64,000 nucleotides of DNA from Blastomyces gilchristii SLH14081 (Eukaryota; Ascomycota; Eurotiomycetes; Onygenales; Ajellomycetaceae). The stretch spans positions 1,796,016 to 1,860,015 of the forward strand of contig NW_003101679.1 in NCBI RefSeq assembly GCF_000003855.2, written 5' to 3'. The notes under the pieces are model-generated. The model was not told where the DNA came from and did not search any database. It saw nothing but the letters and a program-made list of their open reading frames with translations. A program made the translations under genes and the position numbers. This document shows, piece after piece, positions 36,677 to 46,981 of the stretch; position 1 is the first letter of the stretch; each line of letters starts with the position of its first letter.

Positions 36677-36858
36677 TTGATGATAAAGGTAAGAAAGACG
36701 CGTATTTGGATGATATTTGATTGAAAAAGACGTGTATTGGATGATATTGAATGATTCTAGAGAAATGCAGATATTTTGATTTTTTGGTGGTGTTTTGCTA
36801 CTAATTTTCAGGGGGGGCTGGGAAAATTCTGTTTTCGCAAGTAATATGTCCGCCACAA
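36677..36858 (-). repeat. Right terminal inverted repeat of Tc1/mariner-type element
   Basis: Inverted partner of 8871-9052, about 99% identical, followed by TA at 36859-36860. The second gene of the element starts 33 bases inside it. Confidence 0.93.
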
Positions 36859-36860
36859 TA

Positions 36861-39223
36861 CTAGGGAAAATCCCAAACAGAAAATATTGTGTTTCTTTCT
36901 GCCATTAAAAAGGTTAAACTAAATAAACCGACCGATCATGCCCGCAAAGGAAAAAGAAAAAGTAAAAAGAAAAAGAAAAAGAAAAAGAAAATCAAATCAA
37001 ATCAAAACCATTGGTAGTTAACCACCAACCAGCGGGGTGGTAGTTAGTTTATATCCTCCGTAGATCTCCCGCATCCAAACCAAGTTTGCCCAACGCCCAG
37101 CCACCAGATATTATGATACAGCCTGGCTCGAAAGTTATAGAATTTGACGGCTCCTTTAACTAACCCAGAAGAGTTTATAAACTTGCTTGGAGAATATACT
37201 CTGTGTACCTTTTGAAAACCCAAACATGCGGTCAAAGCTGCTACCGACCAACCCCACACCCAACAGACACAGCCTGGAACACAAAGCACACAAAGATCTC
37301 CTGTTTAAACATAGAATAACCTCCGTTCCCGTCTCGAATCCGATGCTGAAAAATGGCCTTTTTGAACACATCCCACGAAAGTACCGCGGTGATCCTACGC
37401 AGTACGAAAGATTGACTGGAGTTTCTTTAATGTGAAACTCAAAGGAAGAAATCATAACCACAGCAAATCCTGGCAAAGCTAGCATACATCGTTGCCTATC
37501 TTGCTCCTCGCCCTTTTTTTCCCTCCTTTTTTTTTGCACCGTCATAGACATAAAGCATACATAACTATAATAAATACTTCAACTACGTTTCCCATATCTT
37601 AATCAAGTGTAAGTGCGCTACGTTAGTACATATACACGTGCGCCGTGCAGCGACGATAGGAATTATTTAGGGATTCTAATTACTCTGTATATAAAATCCG
37701 ATTTGAGTTTCAGGAAAGTCTTCAATGCAGTATCCACTGAATTACGTCTCGCTAATGTTAGGATCAAGAGACCTAGGCAAAGGCCAGAAGACCATTAAAG
37801 GGGTCGTTCCTTATGCGACCTCGCATATCAAACTATAATGAACTACCGGACATACATATCGACTGAATTGTCCCAGTCTCCTCAGAGTGAGATGGGATTT
37901 TGGAAGGGGGGCGATACGCGAAGAATTGGTAATGCAGGATATTTTGAGTAAAGGATAGAAACCGAGGGCGCCGCATCCTGGCGTGAATTTATCATGAGCA
38001 GCTCGACACCAATGTTGCCATGACTGAGAAGTTTCCTGTCATTGTCTCGTGAATCTACCGCTGGTGGCTTCATCACCACGTATCGAGGTCACAGCCGTAT
38101 GTATACACAAGACTGTATCGGACAGACAAGTTGGCTTGCGCGCGGTCATCCATTGCAGATATACCTTCGATGGGAAGATATGACTGGGTTATGGTTTGCG
38201 TTTTGTACGCGAAAGTCAGCTAATTATGCTGGTGCAAGACGTGGAAGATTAGAGACCTGGGAGTGCCCAAGCTCTTTCTCATGGAAACAACGGCGGATGG
38301 GACATATGCTGATACTGCCAACGAATAGGTTTCGAATCCCGGCAGGCTCGGTCGCAAACAGTGATAGGGAGGACTAACTTGAATCCCTTCAAGCCGTCGA
38401 AGCAAGTTTAGAAGGGCATATTGCAATGTGAGTTAAACTTGTGAGGAATTAGATATGGATCTGCATTCTGCATGCTTCCGGTGCCAGTATCTTTCCCTAT
38501 CTTGCAACTTCGAATGACAGCAATATGTGAAGCGGTTTGGGATAGAGAATATTGATGTGATATGATTCAAATGTGGTTCACGATCATTAAGAGAGAAGAG
38601 ACGCTCGGTCCTCAATATGAGATATCCAAGTGTTTTCATGTACATACATAGGTGGTCGCGTCGTTCATAACCCAGCTTCAAAATGACAGGTTTGGATCGT
38701 CTGGTGAATAACGCGAGCATAACCAACTACCCAAGTGCTTGGATAGCTAGCTATCCATCTATAGTATTTAGAATAAAGATGGAGGTTAGCAACATGGGTG
38801 GGAAGCTTTCAACCAGTACAAGACGCTGTCATTTTTTTGGTCGCGTGGCAGTCAAACTGGGGCTGCCCTGCTTCCCTGCAAAAAACACCTCAAAACGAAA
38901 CCTTCCACAGACCCAAGCTAAGCTTGTACAAGCACACAACCGCCCACTCCTCCGTCCCACCCTCCCACGAACAGGTCTCCGGGTGCAGGCAGGATTTGAA
39001 CTCTAGCTCCTGTAATAGTTTTATCCCTTTGTCCCTGCATTCGTATTCCCCTTTTCATCATTCTTTACACATAATTGAACTTTGCTCAAAATCTTGCAAT
39101 CCACACCCATAGTCACCAATTTCCTCCGCCAGAGCAATTTTTGTCCTTTGAGCCAACCACTCCAACCGACCTATCACGAAGTCTGGCAAATGACTGGCGA
39201 AAATAACTAGCTATCAATACAAA
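36861..39223. other. Intergenic, from transposon to Whi5/Nrm1-like gene
   Basis: Normal-GC sequence without a recognisable gene. It starts with a low-complexity GAAAAA/AATCA tract (36949-37006). A 111-codon plus frame at 38042-38377 has no identifiable domain. The last 500 bp are probably promoter and leader of the gene at 39224. Confidence 0.45.
36949..37006. repeat. Purine-rich simple repeat (GAAAAA)n then (AATCA)n
   Basis: Six-base GAAAAA units followed by three AATCA-type units, about 90 bp outside the transposon end. Confidence 0.85.
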
Positions 39224-40378
39224 ATGTCCGCCACGCAGCCTACTGGTTCCGTAAAGCGGAAAGTTCCTAAGCTTGATGTTGCCCAGGTACGTCGGTTTCT
39301 TATTATGTCTGCCTCAACGGTATCAGTGGTTTTAACTTGGGTTTCCCTACAGATATCCCTCAACCTCCAGGATCGTCTAGGCCTGGCAAAGGTCCGCTAC
39401 GAACGAACTCGTTGCCGCCGTGTCGAGCCGCTACAACAAATCCAACAGGGTGGGAGAAGAGGTCCTAGTGATGGTGAAGTTATATCAGATTCTTCTTCAG
39501 AAATGTGTGATAGCCGCTACGAAACCCCTTTTACCTCGTCCCCTCTTCCAACGCCAATGCTTCCAAACGAGCTCCCCAGGTCGTCACGGAGCAAACATGC
39601 GGCAATTTTCTTCCCCAGTTCCATTGACACCATCGGCCGTTCACGCAAGCGTGGCCTTTCCAGCCCTACAACAGAGCAACCTTCCAAGGCGACACGAATC
39701 TCGTGGAACGCCGAGAATGGGCTTCCGCAATCGTCTCCCGTCTTCAATCGCCCACATCCTACATATCATGACGATCCCAGTTCATTTGTTTCGGAGTCGG
39801 ACACGATCCCTGACGGGAAACACTCACCTGTTTATCACGAAGCCAAGGAACCCGAACTTCCAACTGTCAAAGTACATAATATTACTTCGTCAAGGATCAG
39901 CTCCTCACCACCTCGCACTCCACCTCCGAACCGAAATCACACTGCACGGAATAACAGAGAGGCTGAAAATGGGGAAGATGGTGCAGATCTTTTGTTGTTC
40001 CTTGCCAATTCCCCTACTCCAGCAACTTTTCGAGGAAGAGCCAGCCCACAGGATTTCCCCCCTTCAACCCCCCCAAGCCAACAAGCTGTCCTCCCTTCAT
40101 TGACCACCACACCTGGCGGAGGCGTTACCGCCAATTTTGGAACCCCAACCCAGCAGTTCAATTTCGCAGACTTCGTAAACGTTACCCCAAGCCCAGCACA
40201 GTTACCATGGGGAGGACGAACGCCAGGCACCTTGTCGAGGACCCCACGTCCTCCAAAGGAATTGAGAAAACGCCTTAATTTCGATTCTCTCGCTCCTCCA
40301 TTGGCCGGAAGCCCTTCGACAACACGTGAGAAAAGAGGAGCGTTGTCTTTACAGCTAGGAGAGGAGCTACGACCGTGA
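39224..40378 (+). CDS. Whi5/Nrm1-like G1/S transcriptional repressor
   Basis: Two exons, 39224-39286 and 39353-40378, with a 66-nt phase-0 intron (gtacgt…ctacag), giving about 362 aa. The intron length is a multiple of three, so the frame also reads through it. The product is largely disordered and rich in S/P. Near the N-terminus NLQDRLGLAKVRYE matches the short Whi5/Nrm1 family motif. Further motifs are DLLLFLANSPTPA and FNFADFVNVTPSPAQ. Many SP/TP sites (for example SSPPRTPPP, FGTPTQQ, GRTPGTLSRTPR) would suit regulation by cyclin-dependent kinase. In yeasts this family binds SBF/MBF to hold G1/S transcription off. The assignment rests on short motifs, so moderate confidence. Confidence 0.62.
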   Translation: MSATQPTGSVKRKVPKLDVAQVRRFLIMSASTVSVVLTWVSLQISLNLQDRLGLAKVRYERTRCRRVEPLQQIQQGGRRGPSDGEVISDSSSEMCDSRYETPFTSSPLPTPMLPNELPRSSRSKHAAIFFPSSIDTIGRSRKRGLSSPTTEQPSKATRISWNAENGLPQSSPVFNRPHPTYHDDPSSFVSESDTIPDGKHSPVYHEAKEPELPTVKVHNITSSRISSSPPRTPPPNRNHTARNNREAENGEDGADLLLFLANSPTPATFRGRASPQDFPPSTPPSQQAVLPSLTTTPGGGVTANFGTPTQQFNFADFVNVTPSPAQLPWGGRTPGTLSRTPRPPKELRKRLNFDSLAPPLAGSPSTTREKRGALSLQLGEELRP

Positions 40379-41849
40379 TAAAACTACTGTACATCCATTT
40401 TTTTTCAGATTCACCTGGCAAGAACATAGCACTTAACAATACTTGCATAAGGCACATACGACACCGACAATAAACTTTTTCTAGGTTCAACGATACGGCA
40501 TATCGATTTTCTCTTCTATCCGCCGGTCATTTGTCCCCTTTCCCAAGACCAATTCCCACACTGGCCCCGGCCTTTTCATAAATTCTTTCTTCCTCGACCT
40601 ACGTTTTTTGCTTTCTCCGTTCTCTTTTATTGTCTCGAATGTACACGACTAAAATTTCTCTTATGTCAACTTCCTTTGTCATTTCGCTTCCATATTTCAA
40701 CGGATATTTGTACACCAAACGATCACATATGACTTGCTCAGCTTTCTGATATTTGCCCTTTTCCAACGAGTTATGGATAGCGACAACCAAACGAGCTTTT
40801 TCCCTTCCCCTTCCCCCCTTTGCCCATCAATTACAGGAAGAAATGTACGATTTCACCACGCAAATTATGCAACTTTTGCTTATTTTTCCTTATTTTTTCC
40901 CCTTTTTGCTCCAACGCTGAAAGTTGATGTTCCTTGCTTTGTCATGTATATGCCCGCAAGCTCTTTTCTACTTGCCTGTTTGCATTTCTTTACTCGACCC
41001 AACTACACGTCCGTCTAATACTAATGCACGTGAGTCCCATTCGAATGGGTACTTTGGACCCACTTAAGAAAGGACATCATGAAAATAATATGAAAAGGAT
41101 TGGCAGACAATATTAGCCACCAACATTCTCATCTATTTATCTATCCTGCCTATTTTGGTGAATGATCATGAAATACTGAGTAGAGAATTGACATTTGTTA
41201 TCGTATGAGCCATGACAATCGAACAAAAATTATACAAAATCGCGAAAAGACGCGTGTGACGCGCTGCTTGGATTTTTGGCCTCGTACCTACCACTTTAGG
41301 AAATGAAGAACAAGACTAGTATAGCTTTGTGTTAGCGGATTAGGGTGTAGCGTGATGATTGGCTACATGTTTTCTTTTCATTGACTCGCAATTTTTGGCT
41401 CTATTTTTAGATTTAAAGTTATCTCCTCGTCTGGCCGTGAGACCAACGATTAACGTGGGCTGTTAGCGTGTACATTAGTGTATTAAATACGCGTAAACTG
41501 GCTAATCTAAGAGATTGCCTGTATTGAGGTGTTTTGTTGTAATCTATGTAATCTATTTGTAAGAAATCCCGGGACGCTTGACCACACTAACTTACTAAAA
41601 ATTAATATCCATGTGCAATTGAAAACGAGCGCCAGCGGCTAGGACGTGACTCAGAATCAATACGGGGAGTAAGTATGAGTCGCAGGGCGTTGCTTAATAA
41701 TTGAAAATGTGAAGTGAAGGAAGGGAGGATATAAAAACTCCACTGATTGGAACCTTAGACGTCTCTGAATGGCCGTCTACGAAAGTAACAAAAAGCCGGA
41801 CGAAAAGCGAAAAGCAAACTGATAACTCTCAAGCCAAATATTATTAAAC
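40379..41849. other. Intergenic: pyrimidine-rich 3' flank, then GST-like gene promoter
   Basis: 40500-41000 is T/C-rich with no supported gene, probably the 3' untranslated region of the repressor gene. The final 300 bp hold promoter-type sites for the gene at 41850. Confidence 0.5.
41592..41736 (+). promoter_or_regulatory. GST-like gene promoter: Yap1-type site, AP-1/Gcn4-type site, TATA box
   Basis: TTACTAA at 41592-41598 is the classic yeast Yap1 response sequence. TGACTCA at 41647-41653 is an AP-1/Gcn4-type site. TATAAAA at 41730-41736 lies 114 bp before the start codon. The arrangement suits oxidative-stress control of a detoxification enzyme, but each site is short and could occur by chance. 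Confidence 0.4.
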
Positions 41850-42993
41850 ATGGCTTCGCAGAAGGAAGAGCCCGAATTTCAACTCATCGGAACCCACACG
41901 CGGTATTCCAGTATGACGAATCGATTTGCTAATATTTGATGCTTAAACTTCCTAGGTATATCCCTAACTTGACTACTCGTTGCATACATACAGGTTGGAC
42001 AACGCGCGTGGAAACACTCTTGGAATATTACCAGATTCCGTACAAGAAAACATTTATCAAGCTTTCAGAAGTGAGAAATATTCCCAACTTCTAAGTTATT
42101 AGCCTCTCTACCATCTTCCAGCTTGACCCCTAATGAACAAAATCCCGGAAGGTCAAAGAACATTCTGAATCTGGCCTCGTGCCCGTCCTCACCGCCCGCT
42201 CCTTGCCCGCTCACACACAGATCACCGACAGCCTCTCTATCTGTGAATTCCTAGCTGAGTCTCACCCGGACCTCCCCCTATGGCCAAAAGACCGCTACCT
42301 CCGCGCCCTGGCGAGGAGCGCGGTTGCACAGATGCATTCCGGCTTCACCGCCGTTAGAAGCACCTACCATTCTAACTTCATAGGAAAGTATACGGGAAAT
42401 ATCCCAGTGTCTCAGGATGCAAAGAAGGAGATAGAGCGAATCCTGGCGATATGGACAAATGCGAGGCGGCAGACGACAGTACAGTTGAAGGCACTGGGGA
42501 AGGCGGATGATGGGTTTCTGTTTGGCAAATTTGGGATTGCGGATTCGTTTTATTGGCCTGTCCTATGGGTATGTTAACTATTTTCTCTCTTCATTTTCTC
42601 TACTTTTGTGGAACTTTTCTAGAATTGTCCGCCAGAGCGGTCGACGTATGTTCTTGACAAGCAAGCTGCTGTGCGAACCTTGGAAACGTCAATGGAAAGT
42701 CAGCTGTGCATAACTATTGATCAGGATTACTAATTATTAACGATAACTGCCGTTTGTATTAGCGATTCCGGACTTACAACCTTCCTCTCACATACGCAAC
42801 CCCTGAAGCGGTCGGTTGGATGAAGAAAATGTGGAATGATCCTACTCTCAAGTCATTGATTTCAGACTACTTTCGCCAGGCTGAAGATCCCGAAACGATC
42901 ATACCGAAGTATGAAGACATATTCAAAACTGAATATTCAGATATTGAGTACGGGGCTTTCACAGAGGGATGGGAATTTGTGGAACCCAAATAG
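41850..42993 (+). CDS. Glutathione S-transferase-like protein
   Basis: Four exons: 41850-41910, 41994-42070, 42152-42568 and 42763-42993, giving 261 aa. Phases are consistent across all junctions. The N-terminal thioredoxin-like domain reads YSSWTTRVETLLEYYQIPYK and later GLVPVL…ITDSLSICEFLAESHP, the usual cis-Pro and glutathione-contact (DSLxI) region. An all-helical C-terminal domain follows, with GKFGIADSFYWPVLW and RFRTYNLPLTY. It ends …WEFVEPK. Members conjugate glutathione to electrophiles or act in stress responses; the substrate here is unknown. The last intron (194 nt) is longer than the others. The frame is intact. Confidence 0.85.
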
Positions 42994-43726
42994 AATTTCC
43001 CAATGCAGGAAGATTGAATCTACCGGTTGTCAGTTATTTATCCAAACGCGAAACCAATATATCCTATGCGGGTGTTCTTCTTTGTTAATCTATATGATGC
43101 ACGTCCATAGCTACTATAGCAGTCTGTCGGCCAAACAAAATCGATATGTGCTTTCTTCCAAATTTTCCATTTTACTATCATAAGACATTTCTTTTCATAA
43201 TGGAGAGTGTTTCCTTCTCTTTATGCCGCTAACAGCGGGCACATTTTATAACCGAACGAAAAGCTATCTTCTTAAGAAATTTGGCTGATTGAGTTGCTGT
43301 TACCTCTTCCTAAGGGAATGATAGCGGCACTTTTAAGACATCTTGCCGGTGAAGGTTCTCAGTATTTCAAAGGTGCATTTCAGGGGTCCGAGATCGAACA
43401 AAACTGGCTGTCCGAGTCGGTGGGGGGATGCTCTTTGTGCTCCTTCTTCACATAACTATCCCTAACAACCCCACTAATGCATGTGCTAGTTCCCGCTCCT
43501 GCATGCATGGCTCCCTCATACCATGCCTATGGCACTCCAATTACGGTCTATTTGCCTTGATATTTTCTGTTTCTCATGGGTTGCTTCGAAGCAATAAGAA
43601 AGCCTCAGAGATCATATATGATCTGCCCTCCCCAGCTTCTCTCGCCTTTCTTAAGTTTTCACCCTGATCCATGATTTTGAGGCAAATTCACACCCTTGAG
43701 ACTTGCAACCCTTTCCACAAGCAAAT
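42994..43726. other. Intergenic between GST-like and MFS genes
   Basis: No gene recognised. Includes the terminator side of the GST-like gene and the promoter side of the MFS gene. Confidence 0.5.
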
Positions 43727-45517
43727 ATGGAAGGGGAGAAAACACCAAACTCAACCGCTACTTCCATAGAATCGGCTGAAAAACATACGAATGCTAGTGA
43801 ACAGCTTGATCCTAAAGCTGAGCAGCGATTGCTATGGAAATTTGACCTCCACATTGTCCCTATCCTATTTATTGTGTATTTCTGTGCCTTCATGGACAGA
43901 ATCAATGTCGGCAAAGCCTTGATCGAAGGCCTCATAGAGGAATTGAATATGAATAGCACTAGTGATATTCGCCTTGCCCTGCTGATCTTCTTCGTTCCAT
44001 ATATCATTTTGGAAGTTCCTAGCAACATTCTTCTTAAGCGAGTTGCTCCCTCGACTTGGATTACTATTCTCACTTTTTTCTTCGGTAAGCTGGCCCTAAG
44101 CTTTGAAATTCATATCCCTTGCCATGTTAACGCGATGCGAAGGTCTTGTGACTGTGTGTCAAGGATTCGTGAAATGCCCGAAGGGGCTCACCGTTTGCCG
44201 ATTTCTCCTGGGTGTTTTTGAAGCTGGCCTTCTCCCAGGTAACAAATACCACCGCATGGATGTTAATCCGGCTCCATCTGACGTTGGGGAGGATGGTTTA
44301 GGATTCAGCTATCTTATGAGTACGTACTACAAGGGGCACGAATTCCAGAAAAGATTCGCTGTTCTTTTTACGTCTGGAATGGTTGCAGGTGCTGTCGGGG
44401 GAGTATGATTTTGATTTCCTTTGTCCAGCAACGTCTATTTCTTTGCCAAAGTCTGACACTATCTTATTCTTCAGCTTCTAGCGTTTTCATTCGCCAAACT
44501 CGATGGTGTGGGAGGATACTCAGGATGGCGATGGTAAGATTCTCTGCGCGTGGCCCAAACAGGGAGATGGAAAATATTAATACCATGGTAGCATATTCAT
44601 TGTTGAAGGCCTTATGACGATTTCACTGAGCTTTCTTACGAAGTTCCTCATCGTGGATTGGCCTTCTAAAGCATCGTTTCTCTCGGAAGAGGAGCGAGTC
44701 ATGGTTGCAGCACGCTTAAAGGAGGATATGGGTTCCGCAAAAATGGACAAGCTTAACCGAGAATCTTTGCAAATCATTGTCAAGGACTGGAAAATATATA
44801 TGGGGTATGGAACCCGTTCTTTCAACGCAAATCGTCCATATATAAATCCTTGACGAATTCTCCGGTTAGGGCGTTCATATACTTCACCATCAATACCTCT
44901 AGGTATTCGACAGCTCTCTTCAACCCTACTATTTTAAATCCGTTTGGGTATGACGCCTCACAATCACAAGTCCATAGTATACCTATTTGGGTGGCATCCG
45001 CGGGCCGCGACCATTCTTGTAGGCTACCTCAGCGACAGAATGCGCCATCGCTGTGGTTTCATTTTGTTTGGCTGTCTGTTCGCTAGCATTGGATATATAC
45101 TGCTGCTCTGCCAACAAGACGTATCCATAAGAGTCAAACACATGGCACTCTTCATCGTCAATATTGGTGTATACGTCGCTCAACCTGTTGTCGTCGTATG
45201 GGTCTCTAACAACTTAGCCGGTCACTACAAACGTGCATTCGGGATCGCTTTCCAAATTTCTGTTGGTAATATTGGTGGTCTCGTGGCCAGTAATATGTTC
45301 GCCCCGAATGCTGCGCCTCTCTTCAAAGCAGGATATGGGAGCGCTCTGGCTTTGATATTTGTGTGTGCTCTCTTGTCTACGGTATTTATGCTTGGACTGG
45401 AGCGAGAAAATAAGAAGCGGGACTCTGGATGCCGAGATTATCGGTTCAATTTAAATATGTCGAGACGAGTTGGAGAACCTCGGGGATGACCACCCAGATT
45501 TTCGGTACACAAAATGA
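43727..45517 (+). CDS. MFS permease of Dal5/Tna1 (anion:cation symporter) type, frameshifted
   Basis: Six exons: 43727-44084, 44143-44238, 44302-44402, 44475-44533, 44592-44804 and 44870-45517. I chose the first ATG (MEGEKTPNST). Family marks: FMDRINVGKALIEGL, PYIILEVPSNILLKR, CRFLLGVFEAGLLPG, YLMSTYYKGHEFQKRF, DWPSKASFLSEEER, VGYLSDRMRHRCGF and ENKKRDSG. Members import allantoate, nicotinate or similar anions across the plasma membrane; the substrate here is unknown. In exon 6 the frame breaks at about 45000 (…IPIWVAS, then AATILVGYL in another frame), and again at about 45450 before the conserved tail …ELENLGDDHPDFRY. The first break removes all helices after about TM7, so the gene is either a recent pseudogene or contains base-call errors. 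Confidence 0.85.
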
Positions 45518-46981
45518 ATGAATGGGTCACTAACTACGGAGCATTCGTCTCCCATTAAAATAATGATTACGTCCGCGTGCATAAATTATGTTGGATTGCG
45601 TGTATGGGCGTCTGTCATCATTCTTTGTTATTGATTTGTCGGTCGGTCATCTCCATGGACATGATGAGCCTGATAATCTTTATCCAATTTTCCTTATCAT
45701 TTTGTAGCGCCACGAACCAGCCAACGAGAAAATTAATGTGCTGTCAATTCAACCCTGATATTCTGGCAGCATAGACCTCCATATCAATTGATTGATTCTT
45801 TGACTGATCAAGAGAGAAAATCCCCCGACTTCTCCTTCACTCATCAGATTAACATCCAAAATAACGAAGTCTCTGGTATTGCAGCCGTGGTATCAGATCA
45901 ATGGGCTTTCTCCGCCCAAGCAAAGTTCTCACAATGGAGTGCCAAGAACCAGCTGCCAGATAAATATGCAGCCTCAGAAGCATCAACTGTATGTTTCCAA
46001 CGGAGTGTCGGTCAATCTTTGCGATATCCGTCACTGAGTTTATGGGGTAGCCCATTATCCGATGGGAGGATTGTCGAATTCAACGAACCATCGTCGATCG
46101 AACAGTGATTATCTATGTTGTGTCATGCCCAAATTCAAAACTTTTTGTTGTCTACCGAAACTTGATTAACGTCATGTTAGATCTCATATACGCTTGTGTC
46201 ATTGGAGACCGTTTGTTGCCAGTGGACTCCCGCTAACAGGACACTCTAGCATGTGCTTGTCCAGACAGCAATGCCTTAGAATTTGGAATAATATCGTGGG
46301 ATTGGTTGCTGGGCTCATCTTCCAACGATTTGGGTCCTTGGGATCAACATCTTCCCGGACATGTCCATTTTCCAAATTCTTTGTTTCGATGTTTGCTTCC
46401 TGAACCAGACCCTTGCAAGAGGCAGGGTGATGAAGCAAGTCAATGCTCTCAGCCTGCCTCTGCTATTTAACTTGCTTTGCATACCATGATTTGCAAATTG
46501 CTCGTTTTGGGGTCTGCAATTCTCTCTGGAGAAGATCTCTTTGCTGTTCCGCTAAAGGCCTCGCTATTCCCAGCAACGCGCAGCGCAATTTGGCGCCCTG
46601 AACCACAAGATAAAGCTTACCAATGCATATGAAAGGAATGCACATATTCCCAGACTACGCCTTCACAAAACCAATGCCTTTATTTTTTAAGTTCTCATGT
46701 TAAAAGCTTTGCCATGGTTGGTTGCTGTACTCATGCTGACAGCGCGCCCCTTGCAAAAGCGACTCATTTTCAAATACGATCTGGTTTGGTTCATGCTGCA
46801 GATATATTACTCAATTCAAACCAGAAGATTCTTCGCTTCGGTGTATATCAAGTTCTCTCAAGTCCCATCGTGAATGCTTCTTGTGTATATGTCTACTGCG
46901 TTTCCTGCCCGCAGACACCACTCCGTCACTCTTTGATTTTTGCAATAACAAGTTTGCGTGTAAGTGGCAGGCGCCTCCAAT
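45518..46981. other. Intergenic, no gene recognised
   Basis: About 1.46 kb of normal-GC sequence. Open frames of 60-106 codons on both strands show no known domain. It may include the promoter of the gene at 46982. Confidence 0.45.

Larger units (their letters stand above)
8871..36858. mobile_element. Tc1/mariner-type DNA transposon, 28 kb gross, about 3.2 kb net, invaded by nested retroelements
   Basis: The ends are 182-bp inverted repeats starting TTGTGGCGGACATATTAC, each abutting a TA dinucleotide (8869-8870 and 36859-36860), the target duplication expected of Tc1/mariner elements. Removing the nested LINE, gypsy-1 and gypsy-2 with one copy of each target duplication leaves about 3231 bp: 8871-9382, 24810-25623 and 34954-36858. 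This contains a plus-strand DD34E transposase gene at the left and a second, convergent minus-strand reading frame starting just inside the right repeat. The outer 300-500 bp are barely mutated, while the interior is strongly RIP-altered. Confidence 0.88.

Noticed and set aside
8871..36858. A single giant cargo-carrying element such as a Starship
   Set aside because: There is no DUF3435-type tyrosine recombinase gene, and the length is fully explained by nested retroelements with their own target duplications. The outer ends are Tc1/mariner-type with TA flanks.
38325..38350. tRNA-like T-loop string (GGTTTCGAATCCC)
   Set aside because: The flanking bases do not form the 5-bp T stem, and no anticodon or acceptor arms are present. 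A similar string near 38990 on the minus strand fails for the same reason.
38042..38377. Possible 111-aa gene
   Set aside because: No recognisable domain and no splice-supported extension; similar-length chance frames occur on the other strand.
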